Assembly (NCBI RefSeq): GCF_000767615.3
Contig: NZ_CP009553.3
Location: 992,001-1,056,000, forward strand
Direction: 5' to 3'
DNA from: Pandoraea pnomenusa
GTDB lineage: Bacteria; Pseudomonadota; Gammaproteobacteria; Burkholderiales; Burkholderiaceae
DNA: 64,000 nt
Part shown: positions 9,936 through 20,547 of the stretch, piece by piece
How positions within the stretch are numbered: position 1 is the first letter of the stretch
Layout of the letters: the number at the start of each line of letters is the position of its first letter
Made by a program: the position numbers and the translations under genes
The notes under the pieces: model-generated
The model's database searches: none
What the model was told of the DNA's origin: nothing
What the model saw: the letters and a program-made list of their open reading frames with translations, nothing else

Positions 9936-10619
9936 ATGGGATCAGCGACGGTGCAAACGCAGCGGGGGCTGCAAGCCGAGCGGATTTCCGCGTTGGTGGA
10001 CGGGGAATTCGATCCGGACGAACTGGCTGCCCTGCTGGACGAGGCCGACACCTCTGGCCGTCCGCTCTGGGGCGACTACCATCTGATCGGCGACGCGCTG
10101 CGTTCCGATGAACTGACGCTGCCGCGTTCGGAGTCGGCCTTCATGGCGGCCTTCGCGGCACGCCTCGAAGCCGAGCCCCACCTGCTCGCGCCGGCCGCCC
10201 TGGCCGACGCTCAGGCCGGTGCCGCCCAGGCGGTGAAGGCTTCGGGATCGCGCGTGACGCGCATCAATCCTTTCCTGCGCGTGCGCCGCGTGTTGCCGAC
10301 GGCTGCCGCCGCCGCTGCCGTGGCTGCGTTGTCGTGGGTGGTGGTGCCGCGTCTGCAGGATCATCCGGCGGGCGGGGCTCAGCCGCAGGTGCTGGCCCAG
10401 ACCGCGGCACCGGCGCCAGCCGGGGCCAACGTCACGCGTGTGGCGCTTGCCCAGCAGCCCCAGGCCGCCGTGGCGGCCAACGCGGCCACGAACGACGTGA
10501 TCGTGCTGCGCGATGCGCGCCTGGACCAATATCTGGCCGCACACCAGCAATACGCGCCGGCCCCCATCGGCCAGAGCGTTTCTCCTTACATGCGAGCCTC
10601 GGCGCAAGCGGACGAATAA
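9936..10619 (+). CDS. rseA: Anti-sigma-E factor RseA/MucA
   Basis: This 227-residue protein has the N-terminal RseA fold signature (ERISALVDGEFDPDELAALLDE, then LWGDYHLIGDALRSDEL) that clamps sigma-E. A hydrophobic Ala-rich segment around residues 110-130 (VLPTAAAAAAVAALSWVVV) is the single membrane span, followed by an Ala/Pro/Gln-rich periplasmic tail. I use ATG 9936 because of GGGGGA just upstream. A GTG at 9894, overlapping the rpoE stop as GTGA, would add 14 residues. The stop abuts the rseB start with no gap. Confidence 0.9.
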   Translation: MGSATVQTQRGLQAERISALVDGEFDPDELAALLDEADTSGRPLWGDYHLIGDALRSDELTLPRSESAFMAAFAARLEAEPHLLAPAALADAQAGAAQAVKASGSRVTRINPFLRVRRVLPTAAAAAAVAALSWVVVPRLQDHPAGGAQPQVLAQTAAPAPAGANVTRVALAQQPQAAVAANAATNDVIVLRDARLDQYLAAHQQYAPAPIGQSVSPYMRASAQADE

Positions 10620-11678
10620 ATGCAGCGCCTGAGTACCGAATCCTTGCCGCGTGCGCCCATCGGGCGCACTTTCTTACTGTTCGCGTTCCTGCTGGCAACC
10701 ACGCTGCAATCGCAGGCGTGGGCCCAGGCGTCCGCGCCGTCCGCCGATCCGCTCGTCGAGCGACGCGAAGTCGCGGCGTGGCTCAACAAGATCCACCGTG
10801 CGGCACAGACGCAGAACTACATCGGCACCTTCGTCTATCAGCGTGGTTCGACCATGCGTTCGTCGAAGATCAGCCACTTCGCTGATAAGGGCAACGAGTA
10901 CGAAGAGCTTGAAACCCTCGACGGTCGTCAGCGCCGCATTCTTCGTCAGAACGAGGACGTCTATACGCTCATTCCCGAGCAGAAGACCGTCTTCCAGGAA
11001 AAGCGCGAGAGCAAGGACTCGTTCCCCGCGTTGCTCGCAACGCCCAATCGCGACGTACTCGACTATTACGCTCCGAAGCTGCTGCCGAACGAACGGATGG
11101 CGGGTTTCGACTGCATGGTGATCGAGCTCACGCCGAAGGACGAATACCGTTTCGGCTACCGTTTGTGGGCCGACCGCAACACCGGTCTGTTGCTGCGCGC
11201 CCAGACGATCGATGCCGACGGGCACCTGCTCGAGCAGGCGGCGTTCTCGCAGATCGCCATCGGCGTGCCGAGCGAACGTACGCGCATCGTTCATGCGATT
11301 CAGGCCACGCATGGCTGGCATGTCGTGAAGCCACAGATCGTGCCCATGCGTCTGTCCGATGCCGGGTGGACCATCGATGCGCCGAAGAAGGTGCCGGGTT
11401 TCAAGGCCGTTCGTGAAGTGCGCCGTACGATGCGTTCGACGGCCGACGGGAAGCCGTTGGAAGTGCAGCAGGTGGTATATTCCGACGGCATGGCCGGACT
11501 TTCGGTGTTCATCGAGCCGGCCACGCGCGAGCGCAAGGAAGGTCACGGCAGCGCCGGTGCGACGAACATTCTCATCAAGCGCCACGGCGATTTCTGGCTG
11601 ACCTTGCTCGGCGAAGTGCCGCAGGCCACGCTGCAGCAGTTCGCCTCCAGCATCGAGTACAAACAGCCGGCGAAGTGA
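10620..11678 (+). CDS. rseB: Sigma-E regulatory protein RseB/MucB
   Basis: RseB (352 aa) is the periplasmic partner that shields RseA from regulated proteolysis until it senses lipopolysaccharide or lipoprotein signals. There is a signal peptide (hydrophobic LLFAFLLATTLQ, cleavage near SQAWAQA), then the characteristic WLNKIHRAAQTQNYIGTFVY and RRILRQNEDVYTLIPE blocks of the N-terminal lipid-sensing domain. A smaller C-terminal domain follows. Its ATG directly follows the rseA stop, so translation is tightly coupled. Confidence 0.93.
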   Translation: MQRLSTESLPRAPIGRTFLLFAFLLATTLQSQAWAQASAPSADPLVERREVAAWLNKIHRAAQTQNYIGTFVYQRGSTMRSSKISHFADKGNEYEELETLDGRQRRILRQNEDVYTLIPEQKTVFQEKRESKDSFPALLATPNRDVLDYYAPKLLPNERMAGFDCMVIELTPKDEYRFGYRLWADRNTGLLLRAQTIDADGHLLEQAAFSQIAIGVPSERTRIVHAIQATHGWHVVKPQIVPMRLSDAGWTIDAPKKVPGFKAVREVRRTMRSTADGKPLEVQQVVYSDGMAGLSVFIEPATRERKEGHGSAGATNILIKRHGDFWLTLLGEVPQATLQQFASSIEYKQPAK

Positions 11679-11808
11679 CCGGTTGTCGGGTGGGCCGTCG
11701 CCGGTAACGGCGCGGTCCGGGCAGCGAGGCGCACAAGAGACGCAATGCCGTGTCAGGCGCCGGACGGCTCTCAGGAATTCCGAGACTTTCGCGCACTACG
11801 ATCTTCCA

Positions 11809-13314
11809 ATGAAGAAGACTCTCCTGCTTCGTGTCATCCTTGGCGGCGCCATCGCCGCGCAATTGGCGGGAGTTCCCGCCGCATTCGCCGCTCCGGCCTC
11901 GGCGCCGGGCAGCGGATCGACAGCGTCGAACCCCCCGCTTGTCACCAATCTTCCCGATTTCACCCAGCTCGTCGATCGCGTCGGCCCGGCCGTGGTGAAC
12001 ATCCGCACGACCGAGCGCGTAAGTCGGTCCCAGCGAGGCTTGCCGCCTGGCATGGACGACGACATGGCCGAACTGTTCCGGCGCTTCTTCGGCGTACCCA
12101 TGCCGCAGCCGGGACCCAAGGGCGGTGCGCCCAAGCGTGGCCAGCCACAGCCGGACGAAGAGCAGAACAGCGGCGTGGGATCAGGCTTCATCATGTCGAG
12201 CGACGGCTATATCCTGACCAACGCCCACGTGGTGGACGGTGCGGACAGCATCTACGTCACCCTCACCGACAAGCGCGAGTTCAAGGCGAAACTCGTGGGC
12301 GCGGACAAGCGGACCGACGTTGCCGTGGTGAAGGTCGAGGCGAAGGACCTGCCGACCGTGCCTGTCGGCGATTCGAACAAGCTGCGCGTCGGCGAATGGG
12401 TGGTGGCCATCGGCTCGCCGTTCGGCCTCGAAAATACGGTAACCGCGGGCATCGTGTCGGCCAAGGGGCGCGACACGGGCGATTACCTGCCGTTCATCCA
12501 GACCGACGTTGCGGTAAATCCCGGCAACTCCGGCGGTCCGCTCATCAATATGCGCGGCGAGGTGGTGGGCATCAATTCGATGATTTACAGCCAGACCGGC
12601 GGCTTCATGGGCATCTCGTTCGCGATTCCGATCGACGAGGTCATGCGCGTGGTTGATCAGCTCAAGAAAACGGGCAAGGTCGTGCGTGGCCGCATCGGCG
12701 TGGCGATCAGCGAAGTCAGCAAGGACGTCGCCGATTCGCTCGGCCTGCCGCGTGCGCAAGGCGCACTGGTGCGCAGCATCGAGCCGGGCAGTCCGGCCGA
12801 GAAGGCGGGCGTGCAGCCGGGCGACATCATCATGAAGTTCGAGGGACGGCCGGTGGATCATGCGACCGACCTGCCACGCATGGTCGGCGAGACGAAGCCG
12901 GGCTCGACCGCCACGCTGCAGGTGCTGCGCAAGGGCAAGAACCAGGATCTGCGTATCACGATCGCCGAGGCCGACGTCGACACGCCGAAGGCGTCGAAGG
13001 CGCAGGGCGGCAGCGCCGATACGCCGCATCCCAACGCGCTGGGCCTGGTCGTCTCGGATCTCACCGACGCGCAGAAGAAGGATCTGAAGCTGCGCGGCGG
13101 TGTGGCCGTCGAACTGGCCGAAGGCCCGGCGGGCCGCGCGGGGTTGCAACAGGGCGACATCATTCTGCGGGTGGGCGATGCGGACATCACCAGCGCGAAG
13201 CAATTCGAGGAAGTGGTCAAGGCGCTCGATCCCAAGCGTCTCGTCCCGATCCTCGTGCGCCGCGGCGATGCCACGCAGTTTGTGCCGTTGCGCCCCCGCG
13301 CGCAGGGCAAGTAA
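11809..13314 (+). CDS. mucD: Periplasmic serine protease/chaperone MucD (DegP/HtrA family)
   Basis: The protein has 501 residues: signal peptide (LLRVILGGAIAAQLAGVPAAFA), trypsin-like protease domain and two PDZ domains. The triad is visible as His in TNAHVVDGAD, Asp in KRTDVAVVKVE and Ser in PGNSGGPLIN. PDZ1 begins near SEVSKDVADSLGLPRAQGALV and PDZ2 near LGLVVSDLTDAQKKDLKL. As the last gene of rpoE-rseA-rseB-mucD it degrades misfolded envelope proteins. ATG 11809 is chosen because it gives a proper signal peptide. Confidence 0.95.
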   Translation: MKKTLLLRVILGGAIAAQLAGVPAAFAAPASAPGSGSTASNPPLVTNLPDFTQLVDRVGPAVVNIRTTERVSRSQRGLPPGMDDDMAELFRRFFGVPMPQPGPKGGAPKRGQPQPDEEQNSGVGSGFIMSSDGYILTNAHVVDGADSIYVTLTDKREFKAKLVGADKRTDVAVVKVEAKDLPTVPVGDSNKLRVGEWVVAIGSPFGLENTVTAGIVSAKGRDTGDYLPFIQTDVAVNPGNSGGPLINMRGEVVGINSMIYSQTGGFMGISFAIPIDEVMRVVDQLKKTGKVVRGRIGVAISEVSKDVADSLGLPRAQGALVRSIEPGSPAEKAGVQPGDIIMKFEGRPVDHATDLPRMVGETKPGSTATLQVLRKGKNQDLRITIAEADVDTPKASKAQGGSADTPHPNALGLVVSDLTDAQKKDLKLRGGVAVELAEGPAGRAGLQQGDIILRVGDADITSAKQFEEVVKALDPKRLVPILVRRGDATQFVPLRPRAQGK

Positions 13315-13329
13315 GCCAGCCGCCGACTC

Positions 13330-13575
13330 ATGAGTGCGCCGGCGTTCACGCTATACGGCCGCAAGTGGTGTCATCTGTGCGATGACATGCTGGCGGCCCT
13401 CGAAGCGTGGCGTCCGGCGCGCGATTTCTCCGTCACTGTCGTCGATGTCGACAGCGACCCGGCGCTCGAAGCGAAGTACGATGAAATCGTGCCGGTGCTT
13501 GCGCTCGGCGATCGCGAGTTGTGCCGGTACCGATTCGACGCGGCTGCCGTTGCCGCCGTCTTCCCCGCGCAATGA
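13330..13575 (+). CDS. Glutaredoxin family protein
   Basis: This 81-residue protein has the thioredoxin fold of short glutaredoxin-like proteins, with the redox CxxC motif in RKWCHLCDDMLAAL and the cis-proline strand DEIVPVLALGDRELCR. Members of this family (DUF836/GlrX-like) sit between mucD and lepA in many betaproteobacteria. The partner and physiological substrate are unknown. It starts 15 bp after mucD and may be cotranscribed. Confidence 0.88.
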   Translation: MSAPAFTLYGRKWCHLCDDMLAALEAWRPARDFSVTVVDVDSDPALEAKYDEIVPVLALGDRELCRYRFDAAAVAAVFPAQ

Positions 13576-13772
13576 GGCCGATCCACGCCACGCCGCGAGC
13601 GTATTCCACGAACGTCCTCGAAACCTTCCCGTCATTACCGGTAAAACGCCGCGAGGCATCCGATTCCGGACGGAATCGATGCGCTTTCGGCTAAAATGTC
13701 GTGTTTGCCGATTCTCTCGAAAGCCGCTGCCGAGCCGAATCCGATGGCACCGACTTTTCTATAGCCCGCCTC

Positions 13773-15578
13773 ATGGACCTTATTCGCAATTTTTCGATCA
13801 TCGCCCACATCGACCACGGGAAATCGACCCTGGCCGATCGCATCATCCAGTTGAGCGGCGGTTTGTCCGATCGTGAAATGGAATCGCGGGTGCTCGACTC
13901 GATGGACCTCGAGCGCGAGCGCGGCATCACCATCAAGGCCCAGACGGCCGCGCTTCAATACAAGGCGCGCGACGGCAAGACCTACAACCTGAATCTCATC
14001 GACACGCCCGGACACGTCGACTTCTCGTACGAAGTGAGCCGCTCGCTGTCCGCATGCGAAGGCGCGCTGCTCGTGGTCGACGCCTCGCAGGGGGTGGAAG
14101 CCCAGACCGTGGCGAACTGCTACACGGCCATCGAACTGGGCGTGGAAGTCGTGCCGGTGCTCAACAAGATCGATCTGCCCTCGGCCGAGCCCGAGAACGC
14201 GATCCAGGAGATCGAGGACGTTATCGGTATCGAGGCGACCGACGCCGTGCGCTGTTCGGCAAAGACCGGTTTCGGTGTGGAAGACGTGCTCGAGGCGCTG
14301 ATCGCCAAGGTGCCGCCGCCCAAGGGCGATGCCAACGCGCCGCTGCAGGCGTTGATCATCGACTCGTGGTTCGACAGCTACGTGGGCGTGGTGATGCTCG
14401 TGCGTGTCGTGAACGGCACGCTCAAGCCCAAGGACAAGATTCTTCTGATGGCCACGGGTTCGACCCATCTGGTCGAGCAGGTCGGCGTGTTCACCCCGAA
14501 GTCGCAGCAACGCACGTCGCTGTCGGCCGGTCAGGTGGGCTTCATCATTTCGGGCATCAAGGAACTGGGCGCCGCGAAGGTGGGCGATACCGTCACGCAC
14601 GCGTTGACGACCACGACCAAGCCCGCGCCGGAACCGTTGCCGGGCTTCAAGGAAGTCAAGCCGCAGGTGTTCGCGGGCCTGTATCCGGTCGAGGCGAACC
14701 AGTACGACGCGCTGCGCGAATCGCTCGAAAAGCTCAAGCTCAACGACGCATCGCTGCAATACGAACCGGAAGTGTCGCAGGCGCTGGGCTTCGGCTTCCG
14801 TTGCGGCTTCCTCGGTCTGCTGCACATGGAAATCGTGCAGGAACGTCTCGAGCGCGAGTTCGACATGGACCTCATCACCACGGCGCCGACCGTGATCTAT
14901 GAGGTAACCGAGCGCGACGGCACGGTGGTGTCGGTGGAAAACCCGTCGAAGATGCCGGACCCGGGCCGCATCGAAGAAATTCGCGAGCCGATCGTCACGG
15001 TCAATCTGTACATGCCGCAGGAATACGTCGGCCCGGTCGTCACGCTGTGCCAGCAAAAGCGCGGTGTCCAGATCGACATGCAGTATCACGGCCGCCAGGT
15101 GCGCCTGATCTATGAAATTCCGATGGCCGAAATCGTGCTCGATTTCTTCGATCGTCTGAAGTCGGTGTCGCGCGGCTACGCCTCGATGGACTACGAATTC
15201 AAGGAATACCGCGCGTCGGACGTGGTCAAGGTCGACATGCTCATCAACAGTGACAAGGTCGATGCGTTGTCGATCATCGTGCACCGTTCGGAGAGCCGTC
15301 GCCGCGGTGCGCAGGTGGCCGCGAAGATGCGCGAGATCATTCCGCGCCAGATGTACGATGTTGCGATCCAGGCGGCCATCGGCGCGAACATCATCGCGCG
15401 TGAAAATATCAAGGCGCTGCGCAAGAACGTGCTGGCGAAGTGCTATGGTGGCGACATCACACGCAAGAAGAAGCTGCTCGAGAAACAGAAGGAAGGCAAG
15501 AAGCGCATGAAGCAGGTGGGGAGCGTTGAAATTCCTCAGGAAGCGTTCCTTGCCATTTTGCAAGTCGAAGACAAATAA
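13773..15578 (+). CDS. lepA: Elongation factor 4 (LepA)
   Basis: LepA (601 aa) is a ribosome-associated translational GTPase. G1 is [14 protein letters not shown]3 DTPGHVDF, G4 [10 protein letters not shown] and the later EF-G-like domains end in the LepA-specific C-terminal domain ([38 protein letters not shown], present as a continuous block). The ATG at 13773 ([16 protein letters not shown]) is the standard LepA start. It lies upstream of lepB with an 18-bp gap, a conserved pair. Confidence 0.97.
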   Translation: MDLIRNFSIIAHIDHGKSTLADRIIQLSGGLSDREMESRVLDSMDLERERGITIKAQTAALQYKARDGKTYNLNLIDTPGHVDFSYEVSRSLSACEGALLVVDASQGVEAQTVANCYTAIELGVEVVPVLNKIDLPSAEPENAIQEIEDVIGIEATDAVRCSAKTGFGVEDVLEALIAKVPPPKGDANAPLQALIIDSWFDSYVGVVMLVRVVNGTLKPKDKILLMATGSTHLVEQVGVFTPKSQQRTSLSAGQVGFIISGIKELGAAKVGDTVTHALTTTTKPAPEPLPGFKEVKPQVFAGLYPVEANQYDALRESLEKLKLNDASLQYEPEVSQALGFGFRCGFLGLLHMEIVQERLEREFDMDLITTAPTVIYEVTERDGTVVSVENPSKMPDPGRIEEIREPIVTVNLYMPQEYVGPVVTLCQQKRGVQIDMQYHGRQVRLIYEIPMAEIVLDFFDRLKSVSRGYASMDYEFKEYRASDVVKVDMLINSDKVDALSIIVHRSESRRRGAQVAAKMREIIPRQMYDVAIQAAIGANIIARENIKALRKNVLAKCYGGDITRKKKLLEKQKEGKKRMKQVGSVEIPQEAFLAILQVEDK

Positions 15579-15596
15579 CGTAGCGACAGGTCCCGC

Positions 15597-16511
15597 ATGA
15601 ATTTCGCCCTGATTCTTTTGATCCTGGTGCTGGTGACCGGGGTGGCCTGGGTGGCCGACAAGTTGGTGTTTCAACCGGCGCGCCGCCGGGCCGCACAGGA
15701 GGCCGTGGCGCAGTTCGATCAGCAGCAGCTCTCGTTGCAGGGTTCCGGCATTCAGGGCTCCGGTGCCCAGGAAGGCGGCGCGGTGGCAAGCGCGCGCGCG
15801 AAGCTACGCGACGAGAAGCTTCGCCAGCCGTGGTGGCTCGAGTACTCGGCGAGCTTCTTCCCGGTGATTCTGGCGGTGTTCGTACTGCGCTCGTTCGTGG
15901 TCGAGCCGTTCAAGATTCCGTCGGGTTCCATGATCCCGACGCTGCTCGTGGGCGATTTCATCCTCGTGAACAAGTTCGACTACGGCATTCGCCTGCCGGT
16001 GATCAACACGAAGATCATCGACGTGGGCGAGCCCAAGCGCGGCGACGTGGTCGTGTTCCGCTACCCGAAGGATGAGTCCATGGACTACATCAAGCGCGTG
16101 ATCGGCGTGCCGGGCGATGTGGTGGCGTACCAGAACAAGAAGCTGACGGTCAACGGCGTGCCGGTGCCGGAAACCGCCATGCCGGATTATTTCGACGACG
16201 AACACATCGCCTACTTCAAGCAATTCGAAGAAACAGTGGGAGGCGTGAAGCACCGGATTCTGAACGATCCGAACGTGCCGCCGTATATCATGGGCGCCGA
16301 CGACTTCCCGAACAAGCAGAACTGCCAGTACAACAGCCAGGGCGTGATCTGCAAGGTGCCGCCGGGCAACTATTTCATGATGGGCGACAACCGCGACAAC
16401 AGTGCGGACAGTCGCTACTGGGGCTTTGTGCCCGAGCAGAACATCGTGGGGCGCGCATTCTTCATCTGGATGAACTTCTCGAATCTCAAGCGCCTCGGCA
16501 AATTCCAGTAA
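15597..16511 (+). CDS. lepB: Signal peptidase I
   Basis: LepB (304 aa) removes signal peptides from exported proteins at the periplasmic face. Two N-terminal membrane spans are visible (FALILLILVLVTGVAWVAD and FFPVILAVFVLRSFVV) separated by a charged cytoplasmic loop. The catalytic serine lies in KIPSGSMIPTL and the lysine in DYIKRVIGVPGD; GDNRDNSADSR is signature box E. A hairpin terminator follows the gene. Confidence 0.96.
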   Translation: MNFALILLILVLVTGVAWVADKLVFQPARRRAAQEAVAQFDQQQLSLQGSGIQGSGAQEGGAVASARAKLRDEKLRQPWWLEYSASFFPVILAVFVLRSFVVEPFKIPSGSMIPTLLVGDFILVNKFDYGIRLPVINTKIIDVGEPKRGDVVVFRYPKDESMDYIKRVIGVPGDVVAYQNKKLTVNGVPVPETAMPDYFDDEHIAYFKQFEETVGGVKHRILNDPNVPPYIMGADDFPNKQNCQYNSQGVICKVPPGNYFMMGDNRDNSADSRYWGFVPEQNIVGRAFFIWMNFSNLKRLGKFQ

Positions 16512-16522
16512 GCCGCTCGCGC

Positions 16523-16557
16523 GCCCCGGGAAATCATCCTTCCGGGGCAAGATTTTA
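16523..16557 (+). terminator. Hairpin terminator after lepB
   Basis: GCCCCGG (16523-16529) pairs with CCGGGGC (16542-16548) and is followed by AAGATTTTATT. The U tract is broken, so efficiency is uncertain. Confidence 0.6.
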
Positions 16558-16560
16558 TTG

Positions 16561-16596
16561 ATGCGGAAATTGGCAATAATTTGCCAATTTCCGCAT
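16561..16596. repeat. Perfect 16-bp inverted repeat in the lepB-rnc gap
   Basis: The arms at 16561-16576 and 16581-16596 are exact reverse complements with a 4-nt loop (TAAT). They are AT-rich compared with their surroundings. On the plus strand the hairpin is followed by TATTGTTTTG. It could be a second, bidirectional terminator or a protein-binding dyad. It sits in a 276-bp gap before rnc in which I see no credible gene. Confidence 0.8.
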
Positions 16597-16787
16597 TATT
16601 GTTTTGTGATTCATGGGTAATGATGTGGCGGGTAGTGACCGCCGGGGAGATGACGTCATGCTCACCTTGGAAATCTCCGATCCATCACGCTCGAGCGAGT
16701 CCGAAAAGCCCGTCCGACGGCGGTTAAGCGCGTCGTTTCTTGGCGACGACGCACGCCGGGGCGGGAGCGTCGCGCTATACTTGCGCC

Positions 16788-17822
16788 ATGCCTCAATCTC
16801 TGAACCAACTGGAAGAACGCCTCCAGTATCGCTTCCACGATGCGGAATTGCTTTGCCAAGCATTGACGCATCGTAGCCACAGTGCCGCCAACAATGAGCG
16901 GTTGGAGTTTCTCGGCGATTCCATTCTGAACTGTTCCGTCGCGGCCATTCTGTTCCGTCGCTACGGCAAGCTCGACGAAGGCGACCTCTCGCGTGTGCGC
17001 GCCAATCTCGTCAAGCAGCAGTCCCTGTACGAAATTGCGCAGACGCTTGGCGTGTCGGATTTCCTGCGTCTGGGCGAAGGTGAGCTCAAGAGCGGTGGAT
17101 TCCGTCGCCCGTCGATTCTGGCCGATACGCTGGAGGCGCTATTCGGCGCGATGTATCTCGACGGCGGGTTCGAAGCGGCTTACGCGGTGATCGAGCGTCT
17201 GTATACGCCGGTACTGGAGCATGTCGATCCGAAGACCCTCGGCAAGGATGCGAAGACGCTGCTGCAGGAGTATCTGCAAGGTCACAAGATTGCACTGCCG
17301 CAGTACACAGTGATCGCCACGCACGGTGCCGCGCACAACCAGCAATTCGAGGTGGAGTGCACGGTGCCGAAGCTGGACATCAAGGTGGGCGGATCCGGTG
17401 CCAGCCGTCGCGCCGCGGAGCAGGCGGCCGCGAAAAAGGCGCTGGAAGAAGTGCAGAAGATGCCGGCACTTGCGAAGCCGAAGGCCGAGAAGAGCGCCAA
17501 GGCGGCGAAAAAACGCGCGGCGAAGGCCGCCGCCTCCGAGGCCAAGAAGGCGGAGAAGGCGGGGCAGATGAGCGTTGTGGCCCCTGTGGAAATTCGCGAA
17601 CCGAAGGACGTGAAGGATGTGAAGGACGGCAGGGAGTCGAGAGAAGGTACCGCCGGCGCGTCCAGCGCACCCGCCATGACGGCATCGGGCGGCAACGTCG
17701 CGTCGCGCGCGGCGACGGCCGAAAAGGCGGTGGAGCGAACGCCCGAGAAAGCGCAGGAAAAGACATCGGAAAAGGCGTCCGACAAGATCGACGCCGCCAA
17801 GCAACCCCCGGCAGCCGCCTGA
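16788..17822 (+). CDS. rnc: Ribonuclease III with long C-terminal extension
   Basis: RNase III (344 aa) cleaves double-stranded RNA in rRNA processing and mRNA turnover. The catalytic motif [14 protein letters not shown] is near residues 37-50 and the second acidic cluster is around [16 protein letters not shown] double-stranded-RNA-binding domain spans roughly residues 155-225 ([16 protein letters not shown] to [17 protein letters not shown]). About 115 further residues are Lys/Ala/Glu-rich and low in complexity, making the protein about half as long again as E. coli RNase III. The ATG at 16788 starts [14 protein letters not shown]. Confidence 0.94.
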   Translation: MPQSLNQLEERLQYRFHDAELLCQALTHRSHSAANNERLEFLGDSILNCSVAAILFRRYGKLDEGDLSRVRANLVKQQSLYEIAQTLGVSDFLRLGEGELKSGGFRRPSILADTLEALFGAMYLDGGFEAAYAVIERLYTPVLEHVDPKTLGKDAKTLLQEYLQGHKIALPQYTVIATHGAAHNQQFEVECTVPKLDIKVGGSGASRRAAEQAAAKKALEEVQKMPALAKPKAEKSAKAAKKRAAKAAASEAKKAEKAGQMSVVAPVEIREPKDVKDVKDGRESREGTAGASSAPAMTASGGNVASRAATAEKAVERTPEKAQEKTSEKASDKIDAAKQPPAAA

Positions 17823-17876
17823 GTCCCATTCAAGGGGCGCGCATCGCGCCGGCCCCTTTCAAGAGAGTTACCCACC

Positions 17877-18770
17877 ATGAACGATAAGACGGATTTTCGC
17901 TGCGGGACCGTGGCGATCGTCGGGCGTCCGAACGTCGGCAAATCGACGTTGCTCAACGCCCTCGTCGGTCAGAAGATCAGCATTACGTCGCGCAAGGCGC
18001 AGACGACGCGACATCGCATTACCGGCATCTGCACCACGGACGACGCGCAGTACATCTTCGTCGATACGCCGGGCTTCCAGACGCGTCACGCAACGGCGCT
18101 GAACCGTTCTCTCAATCGCGCCGTGACGTCCACGTTGTCGAGCGTCGATGTCGTGCTATTCGTCATCGAAGCGGGCAACTTCGGCCCGGACGACGAAAAG
18201 GTGCTCAAGCTCCTGCCGGAGACCACGCCGGTGCTGCTGATCGTCAACAAGCTCGATCGGATTGCCGACAAGGCCGAAATGCTGCCGTTCCTGCGCAAGG
18301 TGGGTGAGGCGCGTGACTTCCGTGAGATCGTGCCGCTTTCGGCAAAGCGTCCGGACGACATCAAGCGCCTGCTGGGCGTGCTGCGTCCGTACCTGCTCGA
18401 AGGAGATCCAATCTACGGCGAAGACGATCTTACCGATCGCAGCGAGCGCTTCATGGCCGCTGAAATCCTTCGCGAGAAGGTCTTCCGCTGGACCGGCGAC
18501 GAGTTGCCCTACACCAGCACGGTCATCATCGACAAGTTCGAGCAGGAAGGCAATCTGCGGCGTATTTTTGCCACTATCCTGGTCGATCGCGACAGCCACA
18601 AGGCGATGATCATCGGCAACAAGGGGGCCAAGCTCAAGCAGATTTCCACCGATGCTCGCCTCGACATGGTGAAGCTCTTCGACGGGCCGGTGTATCTGGA
18701 GGTCTGGATCAAGGTCAAGGGCGGCTGGGCCGACAACGAGGCCGGCCTGCGGGCGTATGGCTACGAGTGA
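17877..18770 (+). CDS. era: GTPase Era
   Basis: Era (297 aa) is an essential GTPase that binds the 3' end of 16S rRNA during 30S assembly. G1 is [15 protein letters not shown]3 DTPGFQ and G4 NKLD. A KH RNA-binding domain occupies the C-terminal third ([20 protein letters not shown] and [18 protein letters not shown]). It follows rnc by 54 bp and overlaps the recO start by 14 bp, as in many proteobacteria. Confidence 0.96.
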   Translation: MNDKTDFRCGTVAIVGRPNVGKSTLLNALVGQKISITSRKAQTTRHRITGICTTDDAQYIFVDTPGFQTRHATALNRSLNRAVTSTLSSVDVVLFVIEAGNFGPDDEKVLKLLPETTPVLLIVNKLDRIADKAEMLPFLRKVGEARDFREIVPLSAKRPDDIKRLLGVLRPYLLEGDPIYGEDDLTDRSERFMAAEILREKVFRWTGDELPYTSTVIIDKFEQEGNLRRIFATILVDRDSHKAMIIGNKGAKLKQISTDARLDMVKLFDGPVYLEVWIKVKGGWADNEAGLRAYGYE

Positions 18771-19761
18771 ACTCGACACGACCCGTGACGAAGTTTCCGC
18801 GCCGGAATCGGTAACGCCGGCTGCGGCGGCCGCGCCGCGCGCATCGCGAAGCGAGGCCACGGCAGGCAGCACGGCCGCATCGGGTGCGCGGAGCTCGCGT
18901 CAGCCGCGCGGCGCGCGCCCCCGTGCGGTGGACGACGATGCGTCGGAGGCCTTCCAGCAGGCCGAAACAAACGCCGACGCCGCGAAACGCGAGACGAAGC
19001 GGGTGCGTCGCGTGACGTCGCCAGCGAAGGCGGCCGAGCGCGAGCAAAGCCGAGTGACGGAGCAGCCCGGCTTTGTGCTCCACAGCTATCCGTATCGCGA
19101 GACCAGCCTGATTATCGACGTGCTCACGCGCGACCATGGTCGGATTGCGCTGGTGGCGAAGGGGGCGAAGCGTCCACATTCGGCACTGCGCGGTGTGCTC
19201 CAGACGTTCCAGCCGCTCTCGCTCGCCTGGCTCGGCAAAGGCGAGCTAAGGACATTGACCAAGGCCGAATGGGTCGGTGGCTTGCGTCCGCTCGAGGGCG
19301 ACGCCTTGCTCTCCGGCTTCTACCTCAACGAATTGCTGGTGAAGTTCTGCGCGCGCGACGACCCGCACGACAAGTTGTTCCAGCACTATCTCACGACCCT
19401 GCATCATCTCGCGCACGGCGAGCCGGCGGGCATCATCCTGCGGGCGTTCGAACGCGTGCTGCTGCGCGAGACTGGCTACGCCGTGGCATTCGACCGTTGC
19501 ACGCAAACGCGCGGCAAGGTCGTGCCCGAACGTCGCTACGTGTTCCATCCCGACTGGGGCGTGCGACCGGCGCTCGGCGACGAGCCGTCCGACTGGCCCG
19601 TCATCAGCGGGCAGACCTTGCTCGACATGGAGCAGGACGACTACTCGCGGGCGCAGACCGTGCAGCAAAGCAAGCTGCTCATGCGCTTTCTTCTCAATCA
19701 CCATTTGGGCGGTGTGCCGCTCAATACCCGGCAGATCCTGCTCGACCTGCAAAAACTATGA
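18757..19761 (+). CDS. recO: DNA repair protein RecO with low-complexity N-terminal extension
   Basis: RecO (334 aa) loads RecA onto SSB-coated single-stranded DNA with RecR. The OB-fold part begins only near residue 103 ([22 protein letters not shown], quoted in part) and continues with [19 protein letters not shown]. The first ~100 residues are Ala/Ser/Arg/Glu-rich with no recognisable domain. The start overlaps era by 14 bp. A shorter product from an internal start cannot be excluded, but the extension is open and codon use looks normal. The stop overlaps the pdxJ start by 4 bp. Confidence 0.92.
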   Translation: MATSELDTTRDEVSAPESVTPAAAAAPRASRSEATAGSTAASGARSSRQPRGARPRAVDDDASEAFQQAETNADAAKRETKRVRRVTSPAKAAEREQSRVTEQPGFVLHSYPYRETSLIIDVLTRDHGRIALVAKGAKRPHSALRGVLQTFQPLSLAWLGKGELRTLTKAEWVGGLRPLEGDALLSGFYLNELLVKFCARDDPHDKLFQHYLTTLHHLAHGEPAGIILRAFERVLLRETGYAVAFDRCTQTRGKVVPERRYVFHPDWGVRPALGDEPSDWPVISGQTLLDMEQDDYSRAQTVQQSKLLMRFLLNHHLGGVPLNTRQILLDLQKL

Positions 19762-20519
19762 GCCTCTTCTTCCAAGGCAACCCCATCGACCTGGGGGTGA
19801 ACATCGATCACGTCGCGACCGTGCGCAATGCGCGCGGTACCTCGTACCCCGATCCGATCAAGGCTGCGTTGCTGGCCGAAGAAGCGGGCGCGGATGTCAT
19901 CACGCTGCATCTGCGCGAGGATCGTCGTCACATTCGCGATGACGACGTGACGAACCTGCGCGACAAGCTGATGACGCGCATGAACCTCGAGTGCGCCGTG
20001 ACGGAAGAGATGCTGGCGATCGCGTGCCGCGTGAAGCCGCACGACGTCTGCCTCGTGCCGGAGCGTCGCCAGGAACTGACGACCGAGGGTGGGCTGGATG
20101 TCGTCGGCCTCTACGACCGGGTGGCTGCGGCCACGCAGCAGCTTGCCGCGGCGGGCAGTCGCGTGTCGCTGTTCATCGACCCGGACGAGGCGCCGATTCG
20201 TGCCGCCGCCCGCATGGGGGCGCCCGTGGTCGAGCTGCACACCGGGCGGTATGCCGAAGCCCACGACGAAGCCGCGCGCGAGGCGGAGTTCGCGCGCATC
20301 GAGCGTGCCGTGGCGCTGGGTCTGTCGCTGGGCCTTCGCGTGAACGCGGGGCACGGGTTGCACTATGAAAATGTGCAGCCGATCGCCGCCATCGAGGGTA
20401 TTTCCGAGCTGAACATCGGCCATGCGATCGTGGCCCACGCCATTTTTGCCGGCTGGGAAAACGCCGTTCGCGAGATGAAGGCCATCATGGTCGCCAGCCG
20501 TATCGCGGCGCGCGGCTGA
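19758..20519 (+). CDS. pdxJ: Pyridoxine 5'-phosphate synthase
   Basis: PdxJ (253 aa) condenses 1-deoxy-xylulose 5-phosphate with 3-amino-2-oxopropyl phosphate to form pyridoxine phosphate in the DXP-dependent vitamin B6 pathway. It is a TIM barrel: [17 protein letters not shown] at the start, [41 protein letters not shown] and [11 protein letters not shown] are the conserved active-site blocks. Its ATG overlaps the recO stop (ATGA). Confidence 0.97.
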   Translation: MSLFFQGNPIDLGVNIDHVATVRNARGTSYPDPIKAALLAEEAGADVITLHLREDRRHIRDDDVTNLRDKLMTRMNLECAVTEEMLAIACRVKPHDVCLVPERRQELTTEGGLDVVGLYDRVAAATQQLAAAGSRVSLFIDPDEAPIRAAARMGAPVVELHTGRYAEAHDEAAREAEFARIERAVALGLSLGLRVNAGHGLHYENVQPIAAIEGISELNIGHAIVAHAIFAGWENAVREMKAIMVASRIAARG

Positions 20520-20547
20520 ACCGCGGCAACATGGTCTACGTCTGCCC

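Noticed and set aside
13635..15674. Long minus-strand open frame across lepA
   Set aside because: Antisense of a conserved GTPase gene, His/Arg/Leu-rich with no domain.
16613..16876. An 87-aa frame upstream of and overlapping rnc
   Set aside because: Its second half runs through the rnc start in another frame and it has no family resemblance.
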